Shown: positions 25,213-33,939 of the stretch, piece after piece
Numbering within the stretch: position 1 is the stretch's first letter
How the letters are laid out: each line of letters starts with the position of its first letter
Assembly (NCBI GenBank): GCA_026225555.1
Contig: JAMFSY010000062.1
Location: 1 to 45,660 of the forward strand
Source: Methylacidiphilales bacterium
Lineage (GTDB): Bacteria > Verrucomicrobiota > Verrucomicrobiia > Methylacidiphilales > UBA1321
Direction of reading: 5' to 3'
DNA length: 45,660 bases
Made by a program: the position numbers and the translations under genes
The notes under the pieces: model-generated
What the model was told of the DNA's origin: nothing
The model's database searches: none
What the model saw: the letters and a program-made list of their open reading frames with translations, nothing else

Positions 25213-26700
25213 ATGAAAACCGATACTACTTCCGCCCGTTCCCATCGTCATTCGGCCACGCTTCATGGCCTCATGACCCTGGTGCTTTTTGCCATCATCA
25301 TGGTGCTCATCAACATTTTTGGGTTTAAGCACTATTATCATAAGGATCTCTCCCAATCCCAATTCTACGCGCTCTCGCCAAAGACGGTCGATGTGCTCAA
25401 GCACCTCGATTCACCCGTTAAGGTGACCACGTTGCTGGCCACGCCCCAGTACCAGCAGGAGATTGACGGCTTGCTCAAGGAATACGAGCGCGTCGGCGGC
25501 AAGAACTTTACGTTAGAGAAGCTCGACCCGGCTTACGATGCCGCCCGGGCCGCCGAATTGCAAAAGCGGCTGCAGTTCGACGGCTCCGACAGCCTGGTGA
25601 TTTTTGAATACAAGGGCCAATCCCGCTTCGTCAAGCAGGCCGACCTCTTCGAGATGAACCCGATGACCAACCAAATGGGCGCGTTCAAGGGTGAACAGCA
25701 ATTCACCGCCACGCTCATTTCCCTGGTTGAAGGCAAGGCCTCGAAGATCTACTTCACCGAAGGTCACGGCGAGCACGCGACCCAGGACAGCCAGAGCCAG
25801 CAGGGCTACGGCCTCGCGGCGCAGAGCCTGAAGAACGACAACGTCGAAACGGCCAACCTGAATCTCGCCTCCAGCGGCGAAGTGCCGGCCGATGCCGAAG
25901 CCGTGGTCATCGCCGGACCTTCCATCGCCTTCTCGCCCATCGAGGTACAGGCGCTGGATCATTATCTCGCCAATAACGGCAAGCTGCTGGTCCTGCTCGA
26001 TCCGTATGTGACCCATGGGCTGGACGATCTCCTCAAGCGTTACGGACTTCGGTTCGACAACGATCTCGTCCTCTATCGCGGCCTGACGACCACCGGCCAG
26101 CAAATCACCGTGCCGCTCTCCCTGATCTATCAAGGCGGCTTCTCAACTCACGCGATCACCTCGAAATTCGCGCAGGCCAATCTGCAATTGCAACTGACCG
26201 ATGCGCGTTCCGTCACGATACTTCCCGACGAAAAGGGACAGCCCAATCCCAAGGTCCAGTTCCTTCTCCAGACCGACGCCAACGCGTGGGGCTGGATCAG
26301 CAAGCCCGGTGCGCCTCCGGCCAACCCGCAGGCTTTGACCTATGACAAGGCGTCCGACATTCCCGGTCCGGTCACGGTCGCGGCCGTCTATGACGGCGGC
26401 ATGATCACCGACCCGAAGACCCAGGCCCTGGTGCCCGGCGCCCGTATTGTGGCGGTGGGCTCGTCGAAGTTTCTGCGCAATGACGTGGCCGATACCGTGG
26501 GCGTCAATTTCTTTACCAATGCGGTTGATTGGCTGGTCAAAAAACAGGCCGTTCTCGATATCAGCCCCAAGATTCCGCAACAATATGGCATCGCCATTTC
26601 GCCGATGCAGGCCCGCACGATCCAGTGGACGGCCCTCATCGTCATTCCGGGAATAGCTCTCGTCCTGGCCATCTTCACCTGGCTTTCGCGCCGCAAATAA
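25213..26700 (+). CDS. GldG-like ABC-associated membrane protein
   Basis: The 495-residue protein is anchored by a helix near each end (about residues 18-38 and 470-490), with a large extracytoplasmic body. The body begins with DLSQSQFYALSPKTVDVLKHLDSPVKVT and contains YFTEGHGEHA and VVIAGPSIAFSPIEVQALDHYL, all typical of the GldG/ABC-type 'uncharacterised transport system' auxiliary family (DUF4350/IFT52-like fold). It probably forms the outer part of the transporter with the two preceding products. Its ligand is unknown. It lies seven bases after the permease gene. Confidence 0.87.
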   Translation: MKTDTTSARSHRHSATLHGLMTLVLFAIIMVLINIFGFKHYYHKDLSQSQFYALSPKTVDVLKHLDSPVKVTTLLATPQYQQEIDGLLKEYERVGGKNFTLEKLDPAYDAARAAELQKRLQFDGSDSLVIFEYKGQSRFVKQADLFEMNPMTNQMGAFKGEQQFTATLISLVEGKASKIYFTEGHGEHATQDSQSQQGYGLAAQSLKNDNVETANLNLASSGEVPADAEAVVIAGPSIAFSPIEVQALDHYLANNGKLLVLLDPYVTHGLDDLLKRYGLRFDNDLVLYRGLTTTGQQITVPLSLIYQGGFSTHAITSKFAQANLQLQLTDARSVTILPDEKGQPNPKVQFLLQTDANAWGWISKPGAPPANPQALTYDKASDIPGPVTVAAVYDGGMITDPKTQALVPGARIVAVGSSKFLRNDVADTVGVNFFTNAVDWLVKKQAVLDISPKIPQQYGIAISPMQARTIQWTALIVIPGIALVLAIFTWLSRRK

Positions 26701-26715
26701 AGAGCCTGACCTTAT

Positions 26716-28575
26716 ATGTCCCGAAATAGTTCGATGGCTATTTACCTGGTCCTGGCACTGGGACTGATATGCTATCTCACCTTCATCGATAAAAAAATTC
26801 CCGGCACCAAGGAGCAGGAGGATTCCGAGACGCAGCTCTTCAAGCTGGATCCCGGGGACGTTACCGGTCTCGAGATCAATAATGTCCACGGCGTGCTCAT
26901 CTTCCAGAAAAACGGCACGCACTGGGAAATCAAGAGCCCCGTGAACACTCCGGCTGATACCGCCGCCGTGGAGGAAGTCATCAGCCAGATCGCCTACACC
27001 CAACCGCAACGAGTCATCCATATCGATGCGGCCGACAAAAGCACCGATGCCACGTTGAAGGAATGGGGCCTCGCTCCTTCTGCCGAACGGGTCGTCATTC
27101 ATACCAAGGATAAATCGTACGAGCTGCTCGTCGGACGCAAGATGGCGATCAACGACAGCGTTTATGCCCGCGCATCTGGCCGCAAGAATGAACCGGTGCG
27201 AATCATTCCCAACTCAGTGAAGACCATGGTGGAAAAGGATCTTTCCGATTTCCGCAGCCGGAATGTCTTCGACTTCGATCTCGATAAGGCTGTCACGGTC
27301 GCCTCGCGTATTGGCGATACCTCGACGACGCCGGCCCAGGAATGCGAAGTCGATTTGAAGGATAACAAATGGACTCTGCAAAAGCCCTTGGTGGCCCGCG
27401 CCTCCGAAACTGATGTGCAGGCGCTGCTCACGAAGATCCTTGCCCTTCGCGCGATTGATTTCATCACCGACGACGCCAGCAATCTCAGCCAATATGGCCT
27501 CACCACCCCGAGCGCCACGCTGACGGTTACGCTCAAGCCGGACACGGAGATGGTGCTCCAAATCGGTGCGCCGGTACCGAACAAGCCCGACCAGGTCTAC
27601 GCCCAAAGGGTGAAATCCAACTCGGTTTTCACGCTTGCGAAAAGCAGCCTCGATGACGTGCTCAAGGCGCTGCCGAACGTTCGTGACCGCCACATCTTTC
27701 CCTTCGAACCTGGCCAGGCCACGAGCCTGACTCTTTCCTTTGGAAAGAAGGACCTCCAGATTCGCAATGAAAAGGGGCTTTGGGTGGCGCTTGGCTCCGT
27801 GGTCGGTCGCGCCGACGTGGGGAAGGTAACCGACGCCCTCGCCCGGTTAAGCCAGCTGGAAACAACGCCGGTCCTGAAAGATTCCGCCACCGATCTCAAG
27901 CCCTTCGGCCTCGACAAACCGCAGGGAAAAGTCATCGTCGAATCCTCCACATCCAAAACGCCGCGGACCCTGCTCATCGGCAAGGATGAGAACAAATTGC
28001 TCTACGTCCGCAATTCGACCGAGCCGTTTATCTATACCGTGCCGGAGAATGCCTTCGATTTCCTGCCCAACAACAACCTCGGCCTACTGGATGGCCGGAC
28101 CATCGATCTGCAACTCAAACAGATTAAGGGCATGACCGTCACCGCTCCTTCCCAACCCCCTGTGGTGCTGACCCGCAGCGGTGGCGGGACCTGGACGGCT
28201 TCGAATGTGAAGGATCGTATGGTGGATTCGGTGAAGGCCGAATCCCAAGCCAGCCTCCTTTGCCAGTTGCTGACCAAGAACTGGCTCGGTGCCGCCCTGC
28301 CTTCGTATGAGTTGAACAAGCCGGTGTTGACCCTGGCCATTCAGGGTGACCAGCCCAAGCCGATCGTCCTGCGGGTCGGCGCCGCCCTCCCCGATGGTGG
28401 ACGCGCAGCCCAAGTCGAAGGCAATCCCAACATCTTTGAGCTCTCTGAAGGCGATTTCGGCATTCTGAACTCGAGCTCGCTCCAGCCGATTCCGACCGAG
28501 GGGGCCGGGACAAATGCGCCGCCGGCGGCGAAGACCTTGACGCCCGTTTCCGCGAAACAGCAGAAGACGGACTGA
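26716..28575 (+). CDS. DUF4340 domain-containing protein
   Basis: This 619-residue protein has an N-terminal membrane anchor (YLVLALGLICYLTFI) and a long outer region made of repeated modules: a strand-rich unit such as VTGLEINNVHGVLIFQKNGTHWEI followed by a pair of helices and KSYELLVGRK, recurring in ASLTVTLKPDTEMVLQIGAP-like and KTPRTLLIGKD segments. This is the DUF4340 repeat, commonly encoded after GldG-like genes. It ends in a disordered Pro/Ala/Thr-rich tail. No enzyme motif is seen; a scaffold or sensor for the ABC complex is an inference. It is the last gene of the set, followed by a hairpin shared with the opposing der gene. Confidence 0.85.
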   Translation: MSRNSSMAIYLVLALGLICYLTFIDKKIPGTKEQEDSETQLFKLDPGDVTGLEINNVHGVLIFQKNGTHWEIKSPVNTPADTAAVEEVISQIAYTQPQRVIHIDAADKSTDATLKEWGLAPSAERVVIHTKDKSYELLVGRKMAINDSVYARASGRKNEPVRIIPNSVKTMVEKDLSDFRSRNVFDFDLDKAVTVASRIGDTSTTPAQECEVDLKDNKWTLQKPLVARASETDVQALLTKILALRAIDFITDDASNLSQYGLTTPSATLTVTLKPDTEMVLQIGAPVPNKPDQVYAQRVKSNSVFTLAKSSLDDVLKALPNVRDRHIFPFEPGQATSLTLSFGKKDLQIRNEKGLWVALGSVVGRADVGKVTDALARLSQLETTPVLKDSATDLKPFGLDKPQGKVIVESSTSKTPRTLLIGKDENKLLYVRNSTEPFIYTVPENAFDFLPNNNLGLLDGRTIDLQLKQIKGMTVTAPSQPPVVLTRSGGGTWTASNVKDRMVDSVKAESQASLLCQLLTKNWLGAALPSYELNKPVLTLAIQGDQPKPIVLRVGAALPDGGRAAQVEGNPNIFELSEGDFGILNSSSLQPIPTEGAGTNAPPAAKTLTPVSAKQQKTD

Positions 28576-28590
28576 GGCAAGTAGGAGACA

Positions 28591-28612
28591 GCCCGGACAG
28601 CAATGTCCGGGC
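28591..28612. terminator. GCAA-loop hairpin between convergent genes
   Basis: GCCCGGACA at 28591-28599 pairs with TGTCCGGGC at 28604-28612 around GCAA. A nested outer repeat, AAGTAGG at 28579-28585 and CCTACTT at 28633-28639, encloses it and overlaps the der stop. There is no U-run on either strand, so it may protect 3' ends or help factor-dependent termination for both transcripts rather than act as a simple intrinsic terminator. Confidence 0.55.
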
Positions 28613-28633
28613 CTCCGCAGAAGTCGCGCCGCC

Positions 28634-30073
28634 CTACTTCTTCGCGCTGGGCGAGGTGCGTTTCTTTGCCCGCCGTTCCGGCTGTTGCGTTTTGATCTGC
28701 GAGCGGGTCTTTTCCCGGGCCTGGGTCATGCGGCCTCGCATCACGAAACGAATCGGACACCCGCGCAAATCGAACGCCTCGCGCAACTGCAGGTCGAGGT
28801 AGCGCTCATAGGCGGAGGTCAATAACTCGGCGCTGTTCACGAACAGCTGCAAAGTCGGAATCTCCCGCGTGCCTTCCTTCGCTGCCTGTTGCGCGGCGTA
28901 GAGAATCTTGAACCGGCGGCCCTTCACCAGCGGTGGTGCGTAACGCTCCATCGCCTTCGTGATCACGCGATTCAGCGGGCCGGTCTGGAAACGATAGACG
29001 CGATTTTTGGCGATCATGCCCACGGTCTTCAACAGGCCTTCGATCCGCTCGCCCGTCTTGGCGCTGAGAAAAAGCACCGGTGCGTAGGAAAGGAAAAAGA
29101 GATCTTGTTGCACCTGCTCGTAATATTCCCGCTCGCGGGACCGGCTGGCATCACCCTGCTCCCGTGCGATGTCCCACTTGTTCACGACGACGAGGCAAGG
29201 AGCGTGGGCATCCTGGATCAGGCCTGCGATCTTCTTGTCCTGCATCGTCACTCCGGTGCTGGCGTCAACCACCAGGATACAGACGTCGGCGCGGTTGATC
29301 GCGTGCGCGGTGCGGCCCGTCATGGCCCGTTCGAGATTGTCCTGCATCCGCCGCTCCTGGCGCATACCCGCCGTATCGATGAAAAGAAACGGCTCGCCCT
29401 TCCACGTATAGGCGATATCGACCGCATCGCGGGTCGTGCCGGCAACCGGGCTGACAATGGCGCGCGGCTCGGAAACGAGGGTGTTCACCAGCGACGACTT
29501 GCCTACGTTGGGTCGGCCGACGATGGCGAGGCGGGTAGGCCGCGCCGGTTTGACTTCGTCGGGGTCCCGGGCTTCCGGTTCATCCCAGCCAGCGGTCACG
29601 GCATCGCGCAAGTCATCGAGACCGCGACGATGTGCGGCGGAAACCGGGAAGACGCCCTTGAACCCGAGGCGGGAAAATTCACCGTCGAGATTCGCCTGCT
29701 TGTCGCCATCAACCTTGTTCGCGGCGACGAAAACGGGGCGGTGACTTTTCCGCAACAGCCGGGCCACGGTCTGGTCCAGGGGAGTAAGTCCCTCCCGCGC
29801 ATCGACCACAAAAATGATCTCGGTGGCCGCAGCCAGGGCCAGTTCCACCTCATGCGCGATCGCGTCGCCGAAGCCCTCGCGATCCTCCACGCCGATGCCG
29901 CCGGTATCGATCAGCGTAAATTTGTGTCCGCCCCAGCGGCCATTGGTCACAAGCCGGTCGCGGGTCGTGCCCGGCCGATCGAAGACGAGGGAAATATCCC
30001 TCCCCGCCAGACAGTTGAACAAAGCGGACTTGCCCACATTGGGACGTCCGACAATCGCGATCGTGTGCTCCAT
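28634..30073 (-). CDS. der: Ribosome biogenesis GTPase Der (EngA)
   Basis: The 479-residue protein has two tandem GTPase domains: GRPNVGKSALFN with DTGG and NKVD in the first, GRPNVGKSSLVN with DTAG and NKWD in the second. A KH-like C-terminal domain (KILYAAQQ, PTLQLFVN) and a basic tail ending KKRTSPSAKK follow. Der binds the 50S subunit and is needed for its maturation. The length is typical (E. coli 490). It follows pgsA by 17 bases on the same strand and is convergent with the DUF4340 gene. Confidence 0.96.
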   Translation of the reverse strand: MEHTIAIVGRPNVGKSALFNCLAGRDISLVFDRPGTTRDRLVTNGRWGGHKFTLIDTGGIGVEDREGFGDAIAHEVELALAAATEIIFVVDAREGLTPLDQTVARLLRKSHRPVFVAANKVDGDKQANLDGEFSRLGFKGVFPVSAAHRRGLDDLRDAVTAGWDEPEARDPDEVKPARPTRLAIVGRPNVGKSSLVNTLVSEPRAIVSPVAGTTRDAVDIAYTWKGEPFLFIDTAGMRQERRMQDNLERAMTGRTAHAINRADVCILVVDASTGVTMQDKKIAGLIQDAHAPCLVVVNKWDIAREQGDASRSREREYYEQVQQDLFFLSYAPVLFLSAKTGERIEGLLKTVGMIAKNRVYRFQTGPLNRVITKAMERYAPPLVKGRRFKILYAAQQAAKEGTREIPTLQLFVNSAELLTSAYERYLDLQLREAFDLRGCPIRFVMRGRMTQAREKTRSQIKTQQPERRAKKRTSPSAKK

Positions 30074-30090
30074 AAAATCTTTCTGTTTTC

Positions 30091-30678
30091 TTAAGCCGCA
30101 GCTCCGGTATGGCCGCTGTGGTGAAGCAAATTAAGTCCCTGTCGAACATAGATCACCGTGCAGACAAGTGCAAAGCCTGCGCCCAACGCGCAGAGCCAAA
30201 GAGTGGCGTGGCCTAGCTTCAACAACACAGCCGCGATGGCCAAAAAGGTGAAAAAGGTGCTCAGCTTCCCCGTCCAGTGCGGTTTGACTTCGACCTGATG
30301 CAAAAAATGCCGGACGACGAAGTATCCGCCGAGAAGCAACGCGTCGCGGCTGATGATGATGGCGGTAAACCAGATGGGAAAGGAGCGCAGATGATCAAGC
30401 GGCACGAGCCCGAGCGTCACCAGTGCGGCCAGGAGCAGGAGCTTGTCGGCGATGGGATCGAGGAGCGCGCCGAGGGCGCTCCGCTGGTTCCAATGCCGCG
30501 CGAGGTAGCCGTCCAGGGCATCTGAAAGCGAAGCGACGAGAAAGACCAAGATCGCCGCGTAGCGCCACGATTCATCCGCGTGGCCCTGATGGTCCGTGTC
30601 ATCATAGGTGATCACGAGCGTGACAAAGACCGGCACAAGAATGATCCGGAGAATGGTGATGCGGGTGGCCCAAGTCAT
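30091..30678 (-). CDS. pgsA: CDP-diacylglycerol-glycerol-3-phosphate 3-phosphatidyltransferase
   Basis: This 195-residue membrane enzyme makes phosphatidylglycerol phosphate from CDP-diacylglycerol and glycerol 3-phosphate. The CDP-alcohol phosphotransferase motif D-x2-D-G-x2-A-R-x8-G-x3-D-x3-D is complete in SDALDGYLARHWNQRSALGA and the following LLDPIADK. About five hydrophobic helices are visible. I chose the ATG giving MTWATRITILRI, which matches PgsA starts; the frame is open more than 160 codons upstream through the ferredoxin region, which is a shadow. No ribosome site is evident. It is transcribed before der. Confidence 0.92.
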   Translation of the reverse strand: MTWATRITILRIILVPVFVTLVITYDDTDHQGHADESWRYAAILVFLVASLSDALDGYLARHWNQRSALGALLDPIADKLLLLAALVTLGLVPLDHLRSFPIWFTAIIISRDALLLGGYFVVRHFLHQVEVKPHWTGKLSTFFTFLAIAAVLLKLGHATLWLCALGAGFALVCTVIYVRQGLNLLHHSGHTGAAA

Positions 30679-30804
30679 GAAAATAGGAGGTAAATGGAAT
30701 CCGCCACGCAGCGGAAAGAAGTCACCTTGGCGCAGACGCGCAAAAACAACAGGAAAAATATTGCGCCGATTTCCGTGTGGTATATGCTGCTCATTCCAAA
30801 GATT

Positions 30805-31038
30805 ATGGCTGACGTCGCAAACCGCTATCCCGAAAACCTCCCAGGCAAGTATTACGTTGATAACCAGTGTATCGACTGCGATCTCTGCCGCGAAACCGCT
30901 CCGAGCAACTTCGGCCGCAACGATGACGGCGGTTACTCGTACGTTTACAAGCAACCGACCACCGAAGACGAAGAGAAGCTTTGCAAGGAAGCCATGGAAG
31001 GCTGCCCTGTCGAAGCCATCGGCGACAACGGCGGTTGA
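30805..31038 (+). CDS. Small 4Fe-4S ferredoxin
   Basis: The 77-residue product starts MADVANRYPENLPGKYYV and has one cluster-binding set, CIDCDLC followed much later by CPVEAIG, with the electron-carrier fold shortened to a single 4Fe-4S site. Acidic residues are plentiful (TTEDEEKLC). I recall very similar short ferredoxins in Verrucomicrobiota. The start is a choice: the ATG at 30805 matches those relatives, but an in-frame ATG at 30694 sits three bases after AGGAGG and would add 37 basic residues (MESATQRKEVTLAQ...). A strong terminator follows at 31127. The redox partner is not encoded nearby. Confidence 0.9.
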   Translation: MADVANRYPENLPGKYYVDNQCIDCDLCRETAPSNFGRNDDGGYSYVYKQPTTEDEEKLCKEAMEGCPVEAIGDNGG

Positions 31039-31126
31039 TTTTTCCAGGAGGGCAGTTGCTCCTCCTGTAGTTTGGATCTTTCCAATTGAGCCTTGGCGTT
31101 CAATTGAAGTTCCTTCCCTTCGAGTT

Positions 31127-31160
31127 AACCGGTACTCCTTGTACCGGTTTTTCTTTTTCC
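31127..31160 (+). terminator. Intrinsic terminator after the ferredoxin gene
   Basis: AACCGGTAC at 31127-31135 pairs with GTACCGGTT at 31141-31149 around TCCTT and is followed by TTTCTTTTT. The U-rich tail exists only on the plus strand, so it serves the ferredoxin gene and not the opposing kinase gene. Confidence 0.88.
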
Positions 31161-31190
31161 ACACCGCACCGCAGGCGACGGACCCAACGG

Positions 31191-32777
31191 TTAGTGTGAG
31201 CCGTAGGCTTCCACGATCGACGTGAAGACAAAATTCGGATCGTAGCCTTTGATCGACTGCGGATAGTGATCGGGATAAGTCAGGCGGATATAACGCGCCG
31301 GAGTGCGAGTGAGGAAATAGGTGTGCCGCTCCTCCATGTCCGGCGTAAAGACGTAGCTTCCCACCTGCTTGTAGTCGCTGCCGTCGGTGCTTATCGACAC
31401 GTTAATTGTCTTGGTCGAACCAAAGTTCGGCACGCCGACGACCACACTACTCAAGGTAACAGTCCGCTCCAGATCGATGGTCACGTACTTGGGGAAGTTG
31501 GGACTCTCCGTGGTCGCAAAGATATGCGAGCCGCTGGTCAGGCCGATATTCCAGCCCTTGAGATTGGGATCGCTTGAGACAAACGGCTTGTCCTTGGCCA
31601 GATTGAGACTTACCGAACTCCCCATGCCCGATCCGGTCTTGGGAGCGTAGTCACCCATGTCCACGGGCGCGGCATTCGGCGATTGCAGGAGGGCTGAGCC
31701 CTTCCAGAGGAAAAGCCCCACCAAAATAATCACCACGGCCACGAGACCGAGGATCAGCCAGAGCCGGTATTTGGCGCTGTCCGGCGTTCCCAGGATCACC
31801 ACATCCTGCTGCTGCTTTTCGCGAAACTCGGGATCGGTGATGCGCCGCTTGGCGTCCTCCAACTGCTCGATGAAATCGGCGTAGGATTCATAGCGATCCT
31901 CGGGATAACGGGCCATCGCCTTGGCTACGGCGTAACTGGTCTGGTCGGAAATATCGGGGACGAAGGCCTTGAGCGAAACGACGTTTCCGCTGAGATGTTT
32001 CATCGCCACGGCGTTGGGATCCTCCCCTTCGTAAGGCGGGCGGCCCGAGATGGCGTGAAAAAGCGTCGCCCCGAGGCTGTAGAGATCGCTGCGAAAATCC
32101 TCCGGCTGGCGTTCCAGTTTTTCCGGCGCGACGTAGTAGGGCGTGCCCCAGATTTCACCGTCGAAATGGTCGGTGGTTTCGAAGGAAAGAGAGAGACCGA
32201 AATCAACCACCTTGGGCGTATTGTTGGCGTTGAAGAGGATGTTGCCTGGTTTGATGTCGCGGTGAATCAGCCCTCCGCGTTGCAGCGCGCACTCCAGTCC
32301 GCGCGCCACGGCGATGCCAATTTCGATTCCCTCCAGCTCGGTGATCCGGCCGAGGTTCATGATCTTATCGTCGAGCGAGCCGTTCGAAATATATTCGACC
32401 ACCATGTAATAGACGCCGTCGTGCTGCCCGAAGGCATAGACCTGGACGATATTGGGGTGATTCAAGGAGGCGGTGATTTCCGCCTCGCGCAGAAAGGTCG
32501 CCATGAATTTCTGGTCGGAGACCAGTTCGGGCCGCAACACCTTGACGGCCACCACGCGATTGAGCGTGACGTCGGTTCCCAGGTAGACCGCGCCCATGCC
32601 GCCCGCGCCCAGTTGCTTTTCCAACAGGAAATCGCCGAACTGGCGGGTGATCGTGAACTCGTTCGAGCAATACGGACAGGTGATGCCATCCCCCGGTTCG
32701 AGTCCCGTGACATCGATGATATTCTGACAGCGGGTACAGGCAATCGTCACCATCTTGTCGGCGACCGGATTTTCCAT
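31191..32777 (-). CDS. Membrane Ser/Thr protein kinase with zinc ribbon and discoidin-like domain
   Basis: The 528-residue protein has three parts. Residues 14-37 hold a zinc ribbon (CTRC and CPYC). Residues about 48-320 are a PknB-type kinase: glycine loop LGAGGMGAVYLG, VAVKVL with Lys79, IHRDIKPGNILF, VDFGLSL and WGTPYYVAPEKL. One membrane helix (about 345-367) leads to an outer domain of about 140 residues that resembles an F5/8 (discoidin) beta-sandwich: GWNIGLTSGSHIF, YVTIDLERTVTLSSVVVG, TPARYIRLTYPD. It probably senses carbohydrate or surface ligands outside and phosphorylates proteins inside. The start is the ATG giving MENPVADKMV. It is divergent from the pseudouridine synthase gene, with 45 bases between. 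Confidence 0.9.
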   Translation of the reverse strand: MENPVADKMVTIACTRCQNIIDVTGLEPGDGITCPYCSNEFTITRQFGDFLLEKQLGAGGMGAVYLGTDVTLNRVVAVKVLRPELVSDQKFMATFLREAEITASLNHPNIVQVYAFGQHDGVYYMVVEYISNGSLDDKIMNLGRITELEGIEIGIAVARGLECALQRGGLIHRDIKPGNILFNANNTPKVVDFGLSLSFETTDHFDGEIWGTPYYVAPEKLERQPEDFRSDLYSLGATLFHAISGRPPYEGEDPNAVAMKHLSGNVVSLKAFVPDISDQTSYAVAKAMARYPEDRYESYADFIEQLEDAKRRITDPEFREKQQQDVVILGTPDSAKYRLWLILGLVAVVIILVGLFLWKGSALLQSPNAAPVDMGDYAPKTGSGMGSSVSLNLAKDKPFVSSDPNLKGWNIGLTSGSHIFATTESPNFPKYVTIDLERTVTLSSVVVGVPNFGSTKTINVSISTDGSDYKQVGSYVFTPDMEERHTYFLTRTPARYIRLTYPDHYPQSIKGYDPNFVFTSIVEAYGSH

Positions 32778-32822
32778 AGCGTATACTGGCAAGAACAGGC
32801 TCAAATTGCAATTATCGAAACC

Positions 32823-33773
32823 ATGAACGCCGACTCGCCCACGATTTCCTTTACCGCCGACGAAACGGGCGCCCACCTTGGCGAGAGGTTGGATGTTTTT
32901 ATCGCGTCGATGTTACAACGCTCCCGCAATCACGCGCAGGCGCTGCTAAAGCAGGGCCTGGTGCAACTTCAACCGCATCCGGAAAGGGCCCAGCCCAGCT
33001 ATCGCCTGCATGCGGGCGATACGCTCGCCATTCTGGCCGAACCCGAACCGGACCGTACGGATGAGCCGTTGGGCGAATCGATTCCACTCGAAGTGGTGTA
33101 TGAAGACGAGGCCTTTCTCGCGTTGAACAAGCAGCCGGGATTGGTCGTCCATCCGGCGGTCGGACATCGTTCGGGCACGCTGGTTAACGCGCTCATCCAT
33201 CATCGCGGCGAGAACCTGGCCACCCGGGGCGGACGCGAACGGGTGGGGCTCGTGCACCGGCTCGACAAGGATACGAGCGGGGTGATGTTGATTGCGAAGA
33301 CGGACGAGGTGCACGAGAAACTCGCCCACGCCTTCGCCGAGCGGGACGTGCGTAAATTCTATCGCGCCCTCGCTTGGGGCGGCTTTCGGCAGGGCTCCGG
33401 GCAATGCCTCGGAGCCATCGGCCGCCACCGGATTCATCGCCAGAAAATGATGGTGCTCAAAAGTGGTGGCCGCGCCTCGCATACCGATTATCGCGTGTTG
33501 AAACAGGGCGCATTAGGCGCCGAGGTTGAATGCCAATTGCATACGGGCCGGACTCATCAAATCCGCGTGCACTTATCGCACTTGGGACATCCAATCTGGG
33601 GCGACCTGATTTATGGCAAGCATCATGCGCTGGCGGACGGCTTTGAGCCTGCACGGCAGATGTTGCACGCCGTCCGGCTGGAGATTCACCATCCCCTCAC
33701 CGGTAAACTGCTGAAGCTGGAGGCTCCCCTGCCTGAGGATTATCTCGTGAGCCGAAAGCGGCTCGTGGGTTAA
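32823..33773 (+). CDS. rluD: RluA/RluD family pseudouridine synthase
   Basis: This 316-residue enzyme converts uridine to pseudouridine in rRNA or tRNA. An S4-like RNA-binding start (LGERLDVFIASMLQRSRNHAQALLKQG) precedes the catalytic domain with Asp148 in VHRLDKDTSGVMLIAK and the family motifs LHTGRTHQIRVHL and HPIWGDLIYG. The N-terminal S4 domain and length fit RluD (23S helix 69), but the exact target cannot be fixed by sequence alone. The start is the ATG giving MNADSPTISF; the frame runs on upstream into the kinase gene as a shadow. It ends near the first palindrome. Confidence 0.9.
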   Translation: MNADSPTISFTADETGAHLGERLDVFIASMLQRSRNHAQALLKQGLVQLQPHPERAQPSYRLHAGDTLAILAEPEPDRTDEPLGESIPLEVVYEDEAFLALNKQPGLVVHPAVGHRSGTLVNALIHHRGENLATRGGRERVGLVHRLDKDTSGVMLIAKTDEVHEKLAHAFAERDVRKFYRALAWGGFRQGSGQCLGAIGRHRIHRQKMMVLKSGGRASHTDYRVLKQGALGAEVECQLHTGRTHQIRVHLSHLGHPIWGDLIYGKHHALADGFEPARQMLHAVRLEIHHPLTGKLLKLEAPLPEDYLVSRKRLVG

Positions 33774-33825
33774 GAACGATACTCTGCGCCGCCCAAGATG
33801 ATTCGAGGAACTGGCGAAAAAAGCC

Positions 33826-33905
33826 GTCATCCTGAGCTTGTCGAAGGATCAGTTCGGTCGCCTTTTACCGAGGCAAAACTGATCCTTCGACAAGCTCAGG
33901 ATGAC
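33826..33905. repeat. Long palindromic repeat, copy 1
   Basis: Perfect 29-base arms lie at 33826-33854 and 33877-33905, beginning GTCATCCTGAGCTTGTCGAA and ending in the complement; the 22-base loop has a further 4-bp stem (CGGT/ACCG). The outer 27 bases of each arm are identical to those of copy 2. It lies between convergent rluD-like and desaturase genes, 52 bases after the former and 34 before the latter. RNA from either strand can fold into a very stable hairpin. Similar CCTTCGACAAGCTCAGGA palindromes are, as I remember, common in intergenic DNA of diverse bacteria. Confidence 0.9.
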
Positions 33906-33939
33906 CAATTTTAACGCGGCTCTTTAACTGGAAATCGCT

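Noticed and set aside
28889-30094. 401-codon frame on the plus strand
   Set aside because: Antisense to der, which has both GTPase domains intact.
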